A stretch of 13,916 bases of DNA, from NCBI GenBank assembly GCA_900543715.1, contig UQSX01000079.1, positions 1-13,916 of the forward strand, read 5' to 3'. A program made the translations under genes and the position numbers. This DNA comes from an uncultured Blautia sp. (lineage in GTDB: Bacteria > Bacillota > Clostridia > Lachnospirales > Lachnospiraceae). Shown one piece after another: positions 1 to 7,431 of this stretch (positions are counted from its first letter, which is position 1; each line of letters opens with the position of its first letter). Under the pieces are notes generated by a model that worked only from the letters and a program-made list of their open reading frames with translations, was not told where the DNA came from and did not search any database.

Positions 1-6
1 GCGTCA

Positions 7-48
7 TGTAAAAAACTCCTTACCCTGTGGCTGTAAAATCACCTTACC
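7..48. repeat. Imperfect tandem direct repeat at the break of the HTH gene
   Basis: Two near-copies lie about 24-25 bases apart on the plus strand: TGTAAAAAACTCCTTACC at 7-24 and TGTAAAATCACCTTACC at 32-48, separated by 7 bases. They sit just after the premature stop of the helix-turn-helix remnant. A small duplication of this kind would by itself throw the regulator out of frame. The copies have since diverged, so the event is not recent. Confidence 0.55.
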
Positions 49-50
49 AC

Positions 51-227
51 TCACAGGACAGTGCATAGATTCTGTAAAAGAGTAATATCCGGGTAGCTTA
101 AGCCCCGCTCCCATTTGCTGACAGCAGATTCTGTCACATATAATTTCTCTGCCAGCTCCTTCTGTGTCATTCCCAGTTCCCGGCGTCTCTGTAAGACATA
201 GGTCCCAAATGTCTTCTTATTTTCCAT
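51..227 (-). pseudogene. Truncated XRE-family helix-turn-helix regulator (58 aa remnant)
   Basis: The reading frame gives 58 residues that form a nearly complete XRE/Cro DNA-binding domain: an arginine-rich first helix (FGTYVLQRRRELG), the turn region TQKELAEKLYVTESAVSKWE, and RGLSYPDITLL leading into the last helix. Relatives continue past this point with a residue run like GISEHEFFTA and a further one to two hundred residues. Here a TGA follows LCTVL. The likely start is the ATG at 227, because AGGAG lies 9 nt upstream; the ATG 18 bases further upstream sits directly against that site. An out-of-frame run reading KEFFT on the minus strand at 7-21 resembles the expected continuation, and two similar 17-18 nt copies lie at the break (7-24 and 32-48). 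I infer a decayed gene. A genuine stand-alone small HTH protein or a sequencing error remain possible. Confidence 0.6.
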
Positions 228-253
228 ACACTTCATCTCCTCTCGATCTGTCA

Positions 254-419
254 CAGCAAAAAGCAGGTATTGGCTCCTCTTCGCCGTTTACTATCTACAG
301 GATAGGAAGCAGATTTCAAAAAGTCAATGATCTGGGGCAAATTCGGGACTCGACTGTTAGGAAAGTCCTTGTATTTACTGGGGTTTTGGGGTATTCCTGT
401 TTCTCATATACTTTCACAG
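254..419. other. Unassigned intergenic stretch
   Basis: No gene with a credible start or ribosome site is visible on either strand. The minus strand is open from 403 to 254 (about 50 codons, no start codon), reading for example PNSRVPNLPQIIDFLKS, which looks like protein but matches nothing I recognise. It could be the eroded end of a gene or chance. No promoter can be placed confidently here. Confidence 0.3.
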
Positions 420-459
420 AAAAAGCCCCGGCAGGATAAGAATCTTATTCTGCCAGGGC
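420..459 (-). terminator. Rho-independent terminator of the lipoprotein gene
   Basis: On the minus strand a long stem (GCCCTGGCAGAATAAGA pairing with TCTTATCCTGCCGGGGC through mostly Watson-Crick and a few G-U pairs) has almost no loop and is followed by TTTTT. It lies 37 bases after the stop codon of the lipoprotein gene. The plus-strand side has no T run, so it acts for the minus strand. Confidence 0.85.
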
Positions 460-496
460 AATATTGCTATATAATTTCCCCTTAATATTTATTCTG

Positions 497-1552
497 TTAA
501 AAGGCTTTCTTTATGGAGCTCACAAGATTATCCACTTCTTCTGCATTTACCAGGAAATAGCTGTTTCCGTTTACTTCCAGCAGATCATAGGTATCGTCGT
601 AAGAATAGTAGGCCACCTGGATTTCCGGATACTCTTCACTGTTTCTGTGGAAAGTGATTTTCAGTCCCGGTTCTTCTTCCTTTGTAATCTTCTCCTCCTC
701 GGCCTCTGCTTCCAGCATTATACTGCAGATTTCCTGATAAAGGGTGGTAAAATCTGTTTTCTCTACATCTTTATTTCCAAATTGGTATTCCCCATTTACG
801 GAATCCACATTCATTTCATAAGATTTCTTTCCTGCCTGAATTTCCAGACTTTCTACTGTATCAATGTTAACCAAAACCGGAATCTTCAGAATATAGGAAA
901 ACGGGTCTAAGCCGAAAATAGAATCTATGGTGCTGGCTGACAGCTTATATATCTGATCTTCAAATCCCTGTACTGCAGCAAAACGATTTCCTGCACCATC
1001 TTCATTTCCCAGAATAATAGTGGCTGTCTTATCTGCATAGTCTGTCTGTTTTGCCTGGGTAGCATCCAGCGTATTCACAAAGTCAAGTGTGATACTTGTC
1101 TGTGAATCAGCAATTCCTGTATCCATTTCTGCATCTACAGCTACCGGCGCCTGAAAGTCTAAGCCGCAGAGCACATCAAAAAGATCATACATTGTCTCTG
1201 TATTTACAGTTACCGTCTCATCGTAGGGATTCAGGATTTCCCAATAGTCAAAATCCATCTTGTACCCTGCCGGTTCATTTGAAAGATTGAAAATCTCCTG
1301 ACCCTCTTCTACCAGCACCACCCTTCTGATGCCATCTGCTACAAACTGTGGATGTTCCGCCTGAGTGATCTCTGGCTTTTCTTCCTGGACCTGACTGCTC
1401 TCTTCCGCATTCTCTGCGGTTTCCTGGCTTTCTCCTGAAGCACTTTCCGTTTCCCCTTTCGTCTCCTCTGTATTTCCGCATCCATATACTCCTGACATTC
1501 CAAGGGAAACGCTTAATCCCAGGATTACGATTTTCTTTTTCCAGTTCTGCAT
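497..1552 (-). CDS. Secreted lipoprotein, DUF4340-like
   Basis: This 351-residue protein begins with a lipoprotein signal: a basic start (MQNWKKK), a hydrophobic stretch, and a lipobox VYGC with the modified cysteine at residue 25. Residues 26-65 are an acidic Glu/Ser/Thr linker, typical of surface lipoproteins that stand off the membrane. The body has the repeating pattern of the DUF4340 group (a W-E-I-x-x-P run near residue 104, a V-x-x-L-x-x-L helix, then an I-I-L-G-N strand near 180). In other Firmicutes such proteins often sit beside ABC-2 type exporters, but no exporter genes are visible here. An AAAGGA site precedes the ATG by about 11 nt. The gene stands alone between two hairpins, so it is probably transcribed by itself. 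Function is unknown; surface location is the firm part and the family call is moderate. Confidence 0.72.
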   Translation of the reverse strand: MQNWKKKIVILGLSVSLGMSGVYGCGNTEETKGETESASGESQETAENAEESSQVQEEKPEITQAEHPQFVADGIRRVVLVEEGQEIFNLSNEPAGYKMDFDYWEILNPYDETVTVNTETMYDLFDVLCGLDFQAPVAVDAEMDTGIADSQTSITLDFVNTLDATQAKQTDYADKTATIILGNEDGAGNRFAAVQGFEDQIYKLSASTIDSIFGLDPFSYILKIPVLVNIDTVESLEIQAGKKSYEMNVDSVNGEYQFGNKDVEKTDFTTLYQEICSIMLEAEAEEEKITKEEEPGLKITFHRNSEEYPEIQVAYYSYDDTYDLLEVNGNSYFLVNAEEVDNLVSSIKKAF

Positions 1553-1600
1553 AGCTCTTCAGTCCTTTCTCTTTCCTCTGGTCAAAATTCCCCTCCTGTT

Positions 1601-1638
1601 CTTCTACTAAATCATGTACATTCACTAATATGTAGAAG
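1601..1638. repeat. Inverted repeat in the lipoprotein gene leader
   Basis: Perfect 7-base arms CTTCTAC (1601-1607) and GTAGAAG (1632-1638) enclose 24 bases that contain the 8-base palindrome ATGTACAT. It lies 49-86 bases upstream of the lipoprotein start, where a promoter or leader RNA would be. It could be an operator or a leader hairpin. No good -35/-10 pair is evident, so its role is open. Confidence 0.4.
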
Positions 1639-1668
1639 GGGCAGGATAGGGTATGCCTATTCTGCCCC
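1638..1668 (-). terminator. Hairpin terminator after the GH3 gene
   Basis: Arms GGGGCAGGATAGG (1638-1650) and CCTATTCTGCCCC (1656-1668) pair over 13 positions with one G-U and a 5-base loop. The hairpin is about 53 bases past the GH3 stop codon. In the minus direction the bases after the stem (CTTCTACATATT) are only a poor T tract, so termination may be leaky or the hairpin may mainly protect the 3' end of the RNA. It shares stem sequence with the terminator at 420-459. Confidence 0.65.
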
Positions 1669-1683
1669 TCATGTTAACATGAG
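1668..1683. repeat. Perfect 16-base palindrome CTCATGTTAACATGAG
   Basis: This perfect two-fold symmetric 16-mer has no spacer and shares one base with the end of the adjacent hairpin stem. On the plus strand it is followed by TAGTTTTTC, so it resembles a weak terminator in that direction, although no plus-strand gene lies upstream. A protein-binding site is the other reading. Confidence 0.45.
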
Positions 1684-1721
1684 TAGTTTTTCTTTTCTAT
1701 AGAGAAATCTGTCTTCTTTCT

Positions 1722-3845
1722 TTATCCAAGTGTCACATTTATTTCTGCCGGTTTTTTCCCTGTAAGTTCCTGGCTTCTTTCATCAGGCTGTGAAATTCCG
1801 GCAAAAATCTTGAAGTTCCTGCTGTCTACATGACGCTCTCCTGCCTGGTCTACAACTGCCATAGCTCTGTTTGCCACAGTAAGAGTAACGTTCTTCTTCT
1901 CTCCCGCTTCCAAAGCCACTCTTCTAAATCCGCACAGGCTATGATTACGCACTGCCAGAGGAGACTCCAGGTCCTTAATATAAAGCTGCACTACTTCTTC
2001 CGTAGCTCTTGTCCCTTTATTCTCCACAGTAACTTCCACTTCGATATCAGAATCTGCAGTCACCTGATTGAGCACTTTCGCAGATGTAACCTCAACGTCC
2101 CCATAGGTCAGACCATATCCAAAGGGATACAGCGGTTTTTTCTCAATATAACGGTAAGTCCGTCCTTTCATAGAGTAATCCGTAAACTCCGGCATACCTT
2201 CCAGATCTTTATAGAAAGTCACCGGAAGCTTTCCTGAAGGAGAAGTCTTTCCAAAAAGCAGGTCTGCTACAGCCTTTCCTCCTCTGGCACCCGGATACCA
2301 TGCCAGGAGGATTCCGTTGCAATTTTCCTGGGCATAATTTAAATCAATAGCACTGCCTGCCATCAGAACAACTATGGTAGGTTTCCCTACTGCGGCCACT
2401 TTTTCTATAAGTTCTTCCTGAACCTTTGGCAGATGGAGGTCCTTTTTATCTCCTGAAGCATCACTGTTTCCTGTATCTCCTTCTTCACCTTCCAATGTCT
2501 CATCAAGCCCTACGCAGATTACTACTACATCACTGTGCTCTGCAGTAATTACAGCTTCTGAGATACGATCCTGTTCCCATGCCAGGTTTTCTACTCTGTC
2601 CTTATATAAGTGACAGCCCTGAGAATATAAGACTCTCACATCTTCGCCAACTTCATCTTGAATTCCTTCCAGCACAGTAATATATCTGGATGAAGTCCCA
2701 TGGTAATTTCCAATCAAAGCAGCACGGCTGTCTGCATTAGGTCCTACTACTCCAATGGTCTTGATCGTCGATTTATCCAAAGGCAGCACACCGTCATTTT
2801 TCAGAAGCACACAGCCTTTTCTGGCTATATTAAGGGCTTCTTCCACATGTTCTTTACATTCTACCTTTTCATAGGGGATTTCATCATACTCGCTTCCATC
2901 AAAAAGCCCCATCAGATATCTTGCTGTAAGAGCCCTCTCTGCTGACTTTGTAATGTCCTCTTCCGTGATCAGTCCGTCTTCCACAGCTCCCAGCAGATGC
3001 AGATAAGTATTACCGCAGTTCACGTCACAGCCTCTCTTTAAAGCAAGTGCAGCTGATTCTCTGGCATTTTTTGTAATCTTATGGTTTTCATGGAAGTCTT
3101 TGATGGCCCAGCAGTCAGATACAAAATGTCCGTCAAATTTCCACTTGCCTCTCAGTACCTCTTCCATTAAATACTGGTGTCCACAGCAGGGTTCTCCATT
3201 TGTTCTGTTATAAGCTCCCATAACAGATTCCACATCCGCTTCTGTCACCAACGCTTCAAAAGCAGGAAGGTAGGTCTCCCACATATCCTTCATTGTGGCT
3301 TTTGCATCAAATTCATGCCGGATCGACTCAGGGCCGCTATGTACTGCAAAGTGTTTCGCACAGGCAGCCGCTTTCATTACCGGTCCGTCTCCCTGAAGTC
3401 CCTCTACAAATTTCACACCCAGACGTGATGTCAGATAAGGGTCTTCACCATAGGTCTCATGTCCTCTTCCCCAGCGTGGATCTCTGAAAATATTCACATT
3501 AGGAGACCAGAATGTCAATCCCTTATAGATATCTCTGTCTCCATGTTTCGAGTATTCATTGTATTTTGCTCTGCCCTCTGTGGCAATAATGTCTCCTACT
3601 TTTTTCATCTCTTCCTCGTCAAAAGCCGCAGCCATTCCGATAGCCTGAGGAAACATAGTAGCAACTCCTGCCCTTGCAACTCCATGGAGCGCTTCATTCC
3701 AATAATTATATGTAGGTACTCCTAGTCTTTCTACTGGCGATGCGTCATATTTTAACTGAGCTGCCTTTTCCATAAGTGTCATTTTACTTACCAGCTCTTT
3801 TGCCTTTTTTCTTGCCTCTGACCGTTCTTTTTTAAAATTTTTCAT
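1722..3845 (-). CDS. Glycoside hydrolase family 3 beta-xylosidase / beta-glucosidase
   Basis: A full-length 707-residue GH3 enzyme that removes terminal beta-linked sugars from oligosaccharides. The N-terminal barrel carries YNYWNEALHG (46-55), FWSPNVNIFRDPRWGR (112-127), the KH pair at 164-165, and VSDCWA with Asp244 as predicted nucleophile. The second domain holds LEGEEGDTGN (451-460), where the general acid/base glutamate is expected, and WYPGARGG. A fibronectin-III-like domain closes the protein. The FWSPN, GAYNRTNGEPCC and VSDCWA motifs resemble the bacterial Xyl3/plant BXL branch more than classic beta-glucosidases with an SDW motif, so xylosidase or arabinofuranosidase activity is plausible. 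There is no signal peptide, so it should act in the cytoplasm on imported sugars. The start has a strong GGAGG 8 nt upstream. It follows the response regulator by 113 nt without a hairpin, so it is probably co-transcribed; a TAAAAT at 3885-3880 may add a weak promoter. Confidence 0.95.
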   Translation of the reverse strand: MKNFKKERSEARKKAKELVSKMTLMEKAAQLKYDASPVERLGVPTYNYWNEALHGVARAGVATMFPQAIGMAAAFDEEEMKKVGDIIATEGRAKYNEYSKHGDRDIYKGLTFWSPNVNIFRDPRWGRGHETYGEDPYLTSRLGVKFVEGLQGDGPVMKAAACAKHFAVHSGPESIRHEFDAKATMKDMWETYLPAFEALVTEADVESVMGAYNRTNGEPCCGHQYLMEEVLRGKWKFDGHFVSDCWAIKDFHENHKITKNARESAALALKRGCDVNCGNTYLHLLGAVEDGLITEEDITKSAERALTARYLMGLFDGSEYDEIPYEKVECKEHVEEALNIARKGCVLLKNDGVLPLDKSTIKTIGVVGPNADSRAALIGNYHGTSSRYITVLEGIQDEVGEDVRVLYSQGCHLYKDRVENLAWEQDRISEAVITAEHSDVVVICVGLDETLEGEEGDTGNSDASGDKKDLHLPKVQEELIEKVAAVGKPTIVVLMAGSAIDLNYAQENCNGILLAWYPGARGGKAVADLLFGKTSPSGKLPVTFYKDLEGMPEFTDYSMKGRTYRYIEKKPLYPFGYGLTYGDVEVTSAKVLNQVTADSDIEVEVTVENKGTRATEEVVQLYIKDLESPLAVRNHSLCGFRRVALEAGEKKNVTLTVANRAMAVVDQAGERHVDSRNFKIFAGISQPDERSQELTGKKPAEINVTLG

Positions 3846-3958
3846 ACACTATCCTCCGTTCTCATTGATGTACGTGTTTATTTTACACCGGATCCCAAAT
3901 CTTTCTCTATCTTCTTTATGCGAAAAACTGCCCATTTATTGCTCTATGATCCTGTCCC

Positions 3959-5512
3959 TTATTTCTGCATTTCTTCCCGGTATTTTGTAGGAGATTTCCC
4001 TGTATGCTTCTTAAAAGCCAGAGAAAAATAATTGGTGTCACGGTATCCTACCATCATAGCAATCTTTCCTGTCTTCAGGCTGGTGGTTTCCAGAAGAGAT
4101 TTTGCCTTTTCTATGCGCTTCCGTACAATATATTCATTACAGCCTTCTTTAGTTACTCTTTTAAACAATCTTGAAAAATAATTTGGCGTAATATACAGAG
4201 ACGCCGCAATATTTGACACTGTAAGTTCTTCTGTTAGATGTTCTGAAATATAATATTTTGCTTTATCTACAATCTCATGAACACTTTCCTCTTCCTTCCC
4301 CAGCATTTGATTCAAAAACATCTCTGTTACCTCACATGCCTCTTCACGATTGGCAGACAGAAGACTTTTTGATAATGCATCCAAGCGTCCCGACTCTGTC
4401 TCCTTAGACTCCCCCATATAGGCAAAATAGGTGGCAGATGCCATCTCAAAGCAAAGCCTGCGCACTGTCTGCTGCGATAAATTATAAGACTTGGTAGCCT
4501 TTGCAAATGTGCGGAAAGCTTTCATAACATACTCGGTATTTCCCGTGTTGGAACACATGATTCCCTTTAGCTCACTGAAAATATCACGGAAAATATTATT
4601 TTTATTCTGCTCTCCGAAAGTCTGGATAATATCCTGAATACTTTCCTTCTCTGTATCTAACAGATATTTAGCATCATTATAAGAAATGTGCAAATTCGAA
4701 AATCCCGATACAGCACTTCCCATCACAATCTTAGGGTTCGTGTCAAACTCATCTTTGAGAATTCCTGAAAGTTCCTCAATATGTTCCAAGACCGAGCTCT
4801 CTTCCTCTGTAAAATAAACAATTCCTATGATACCATCATCGGAAAAAGTGATTCCTTTTCCCTGAGCGTCTACAACACTCATGCAAATGTTTTTCACCGA
4901 CATCTCGTGAAAATCCTGCTCTGATTCCTGCCCGGAATAATTTTGGGCAGGCATGATCAGCACAATCTGAAGTCCCTGGTCCATCTGAAATCCATAGTAC
5001 TGTTCCAGAACACCCATGAACTCACTGCTTTCCTTAGACCGGTTAATAATTCCTCTGATGCACTTTTCCAGCTCCATCTGTTCTGCCGTCCCCTGGGTTC
5101 TCTGGCGAAGAAGGAAATTCCGCTTTTCTTCTTCGGCTTCGTTTAAATACGCCACCTGTTCTTTAAGAACTCTGGAAAGATTTTCTTCCTCAATTGGCTT
5201 CAGAAAGAAGTCCTGAACCTGAAGGCGGAGACTCTGTCTGGCATACTCAAAGTTATCATATCCCGTAAGAACAATCACTCTTAATTCCGGGATTATATCC
5301 CTGGCTTTCTCGATCAATTCCAGGCCTGTCATTCCGTTCATCTGGATATCTGTGATCATAATCTGGGGTTTGTAATTTTCCAAAACATCCAGGGCTTCGG
5401 TTGCCGAAGCCGCGGTATATACTTCGCCAATCCCCAGCTGTTCCCAGGGAATCACTTTTTTCATTCCCATACGGATCATCTTTTCATCATCAACAATTAA
5501 AGCTTTATACAT
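3959..5512 (-). CDS. YesN-type response regulator (REC + AraC HTH)
   Basis: This 517-residue protein has a receiver domain at residues 1-125 with Asp8/Asp9, phospho-acceptor Asp55 (MITDIQMNG), Thr83 and Lys105 (FFLKP). A long middle segment (about 130-410) of unassigned type follows, then two AraC-family helix-turn-helix motifs at about 425-515 (SNIAASLYITPNYFSRLFKR and the GKIAMMVGYRDTNYFSLAFK region). It is the DNA-binding partner of the kinase just upstream. The two genes overlap by 8 bases (ATGTATAA), which implies translational coupling. In Firmicutes this class usually activates nearby sugar transporter and glycosidase genes, so the ABC operon and the GH3 gene are the likely targets; that is inference. 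All receiver active-site residues are present. Confidence 0.95.
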   Translation of the reverse strand: MYKALIVDDEKMIRMGMKKVIPWEQLGIGEVYTAASATEALDVLENYKPQIMITDIQMNGMTGLELIEKARDIIPELRVIVLTGYDNFEYARQSLRLQVQDFFLKPIEEENLSRVLKEQVAYLNEAEEEKRNFLLRQRTQGTAEQMELEKCIRGIINRSKESSEFMGVLEQYYGFQMDQGLQIVLIMPAQNYSGQESEQDFHEMSVKNICMSVVDAQGKGITFSDDGIIGIVYFTEEESSVLEHIEELSGILKDEFDTNPKIVMGSAVSGFSNLHISYNDAKYLLDTEKESIQDIIQTFGEQNKNNIFRDIFSELKGIMCSNTGNTEYVMKAFRTFAKATKSYNLSQQTVRRLCFEMASATYFAYMGESKETESGRLDALSKSLLSANREEACEVTEMFLNQMLGKEEESVHEIVDKAKYYISEHLTEELTVSNIAASLYITPNYFSRLFKRVTKEGCNEYIVRKRIEKAKSLLETTSLKTGKIAMMVGYRDTNYFSLAFKKHTGKSPTKYREEMQK

Positions 5513-7298
5513 TTATCATATCCCCTTTTAAAATTCCCTCGTCCACTTTTGTAGTATAGGGAAGCTGTATTTCTACAGTCACTCCTCCAAACTCATTTCT
5601 AAGATAATACAGACCATAATCTTTCCCGTAAAGCAGCTCGATCCTCTTATTGACATTCCTTACTCCATAGCCAAAAGATTCATCATACTCTGAAAGCTGC
5701 TGGTTCATAGCGTCAATCTGAGACTGAGTCATTCCGCTTCCAGTATCCTCCAAAGTAATCAGCACCGTATTTTCTTTTCTTACAGCCTTCAGAAAAACAC
5801 TTCCTTTTCTTCCTTCTTTTACTTTTATCCCATGATAAATAGAGTTTTCCACCAGTGGCTGAAGAGTCAGCTTAGGAACCATTGCATCTTTACAGGTATC
5901 ATCAACCTGAAACTCACTTCCAATAATGTTATCGTAACGCATATTCTGAATGATCAGATAATTCTTGATATGTTCAATCTCTAATCCTAAAGAAATCACA
6001 TCATGCCCTTTGCTGAGACAAATCCTATAGTATTTTGCCAAAGCCATAACCAATGTGGAAATTTCTTTATTTCCATCTGCCATAGCCTGCCAGTGAATAC
6101 ATTCCAGGGTATTATAAAGAAAATGGGGCTGGATCTGGGATTGCAGAGAGTTAAAACGGATCTGTTCTATCTGATGCTGCTCCATTTTTACCTGTTCCAT
6201 AAGTACCAGAATTTCTTCCATCATGGAGTTAAAACCTGTAGCCAGTTTCTGGAAGTCTTCCCCCATACTCTCTACATTTAATCGGGACTCCAGACATCCT
6301 GCCGCTACCTCGTCCATTTTCTGTACGGTCTGATCCAGAGGCCGGTATACCCGGCTTATGATACCTTTTATCACAAAAAAGCTCAGAATAACCATGAAAA
6401 AAAGAATTGCCGTCATAATGATAATAGTTCGGACGCTGGGAGCATACAGCTCCATATTTTCAATACTGCTGACAATGTAATAGTTCCAGTCTGACACTTT
6501 CTGATAGATATAGAGCCTGCCCTCCCAGGAAAATTCCCCTTCGCTTCCTACCATTTTCTCTTTATAGGATACAGTTTCTCCAATGCTGTCCAGATCATGA
6601 TCCGCAATAATCGTACCGTCTGTCTGTATTACTGCTGTCTGCCTTCCAGTTCCTGATTTATCTTCCAGGATCTGTTCCAGCACCGGATTTGTAAAATTCA
6701 TACACAGTAGCCCTCGCTCCATCATAATGGTATTCAGATCATAGATCGGAAAATATACACTGAGCGTATATCGCTCTCCCCTGTAGTACTTGTTGGAAAA
6801 TCCTATGCGTATAGTACCGTCCCTAACTGCCCCGCACTGCTGGTAATCCTGGGCATAGACCTGCTGAAAATCACTTGAACTAAGGGCCTCTATCCCTTTA
6901 TAGAGATAATCGTCCATCTGATAGCTTACAATGCCGATAAAATTCATATCTGGATACATATTCTGACAGCTGGTCATAGTATTAACCGCATTGTTGGCAT
7001 ATCCGGTATAGGAAGGATCTCTCTTGCTGGTACAGTGAAGATAGCTCTGCACCGTATCATCCATTACAATAGCTATGGCGAGGGCTTTATATTGTTCCAG
7101 GGAAGATGCATAGTTTTCAGACATGGTATCATTATTTGTCTGCAGCAGTTCTATGGATTTTTCCTTCATGGAGGTTACTGAGGAAATGGTGGATACAGCC
7201 AAAATAATCAAGGTCATAACAATAATGGCTGTGGTAACCAGAACCTGCATTTTCTTATCCAGTTTCCATTGATTAATTTGTTCTATCCACTTTTTCAT
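5505..7298 (-). CDS. YesM-type membrane sensor histidine kinase
   Basis: This 597-residue kinase has a first membrane helix at about residues 18-42, an extracellular sensor domain at about 43-290 with a dCache-like pattern (RYTLSVYFPIYDL), a second membrane helix at about 291-314 and a HAMP linker at about 315-370. A His_kinase domain follows with QIQPHFLYNTLE, where His392 is the predicted phosphorylation site. The ATP-binding domain shows the N box LVENSIYHGI (Asn485), the G1 box DTGSGM (518-523) and FGYGVRNVNKRI. The sensor domain carries four cysteines (89, 111, 155, 199), so a disulfide is possible. AGGAGG with good spacing precedes the ATG. A clear promoter lies upstream at 7343-7371. 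The kinase is expected to sense an extracellular carbohydrate, directly or through the binding protein, and to phosphorylate the adjacent regulator. Confidence 0.95.
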   Translation of the reverse strand: MKKWIEQINQWKLDKKMQVLVTTAIIVMTLIILAVSTISSVTSMKEKSIELLQTNNDTMSENYASSLEQYKALAIAIVMDDTVQSYLHCTSKRDPSYTGYANNAVNTMTSCQNMYPDMNFIGIVSYQMDDYLYKGIEALSSSDFQQVYAQDYQQCGAVRDGTIRIGFSNKYYRGERYTLSVYFPIYDLNTIMMERGLLCMNFTNPVLEQILEDKSGTGRQTAVIQTDGTIIADHDLDSIGETVSYKEKMVGSEGEFSWEGRLYIYQKVSDWNYYIVSSIENMELYAPSVRTIIIMTAILFFMVILSFFVIKGIISRVYRPLDQTVQKMDEVAAGCLESRLNVESMGEDFQKLATGFNSMMEEILVLMEQVKMEQHQIEQIRFNSLQSQIQPHFLYNTLECIHWQAMADGNKEISTLVMALAKYYRICLSKGHDVISLGLEIEHIKNYLIIQNMRYDNIIGSEFQVDDTCKDAMVPKLTLQPLVENSIYHGIKVKEGRKGSVFLKAVRKENTVLITLEDTGSGMTQSQIDAMNQQLSEYDESFGYGVRNVNKRIELLYGKDYGLYYLRNEFGGVTVEIQLPYTTKVDEGILKGDMINV

Positions 7299-7342
7299 TT
7301 TTGCCCTCCTAATGTCTTTACTTTCAAGTCTCTATGAATATT

Positions 7343-7371
7343 AGTATATATTTATTTTTAACCTATGTCCA
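7343..7371 (-). promoter_or_regulatory. Sigma-A-type promoter of the kinase/regulator/GH3 unit
   Basis: On the minus strand TGGACA (7371-7366) and TATACT (7348-7343) are separated by exactly 17 bases; each box has five of six consensus bases. It lies 45 bases upstream of the kinase ATG and just after the ABC operon terminator, so the two-component genes have their own start site. Confidence 0.7.
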
Positions 7372-7394
7372 CAGGTTTCCTTTCGCTTAAGATT

Positions 7395-7423
7395 AAAAAA
7401 AGGGCGTATAAAACGCCCTTTTT
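7395..7423 (-). terminator. Terminator at the end of the ABC transporter operon
   Basis: A GGGCG/CGCCC stem with a 7-base loop has seven Ts on the minus-strand exit side and five on the other, so it could work in both directions. The A/T tracts can extend the stem. It lies 8 bases beyond the stop codon of the last permease gene and separates the transporter operon from the kinase promoter. Confidence 0.9.
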
Positions 7424-7431
7424 GAATGAAC

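Noticed and set aside
339..367. Possible tRNA T-arm-like string (TCGAGTCCCG on the minus strand)
   Set aside because: The flanking bases cannot form the T stem, acceptor stem or anticodon arm, so there is no tRNA here.
1275..1625. Minus-strand frame overlapping the lipoprotein start
   Set aside because: It is a shifted reading of the acidic linker giving Arg/Gly-rich low-complexity sequence. The lipoprotein frame has a clear signal and lipobox.
7381..7400. Possible catabolite-repression (cre) site around AAGCGAAAG
   Set aside because: Only the central bases match the CcpA consensus and the two halves are not symmetric.
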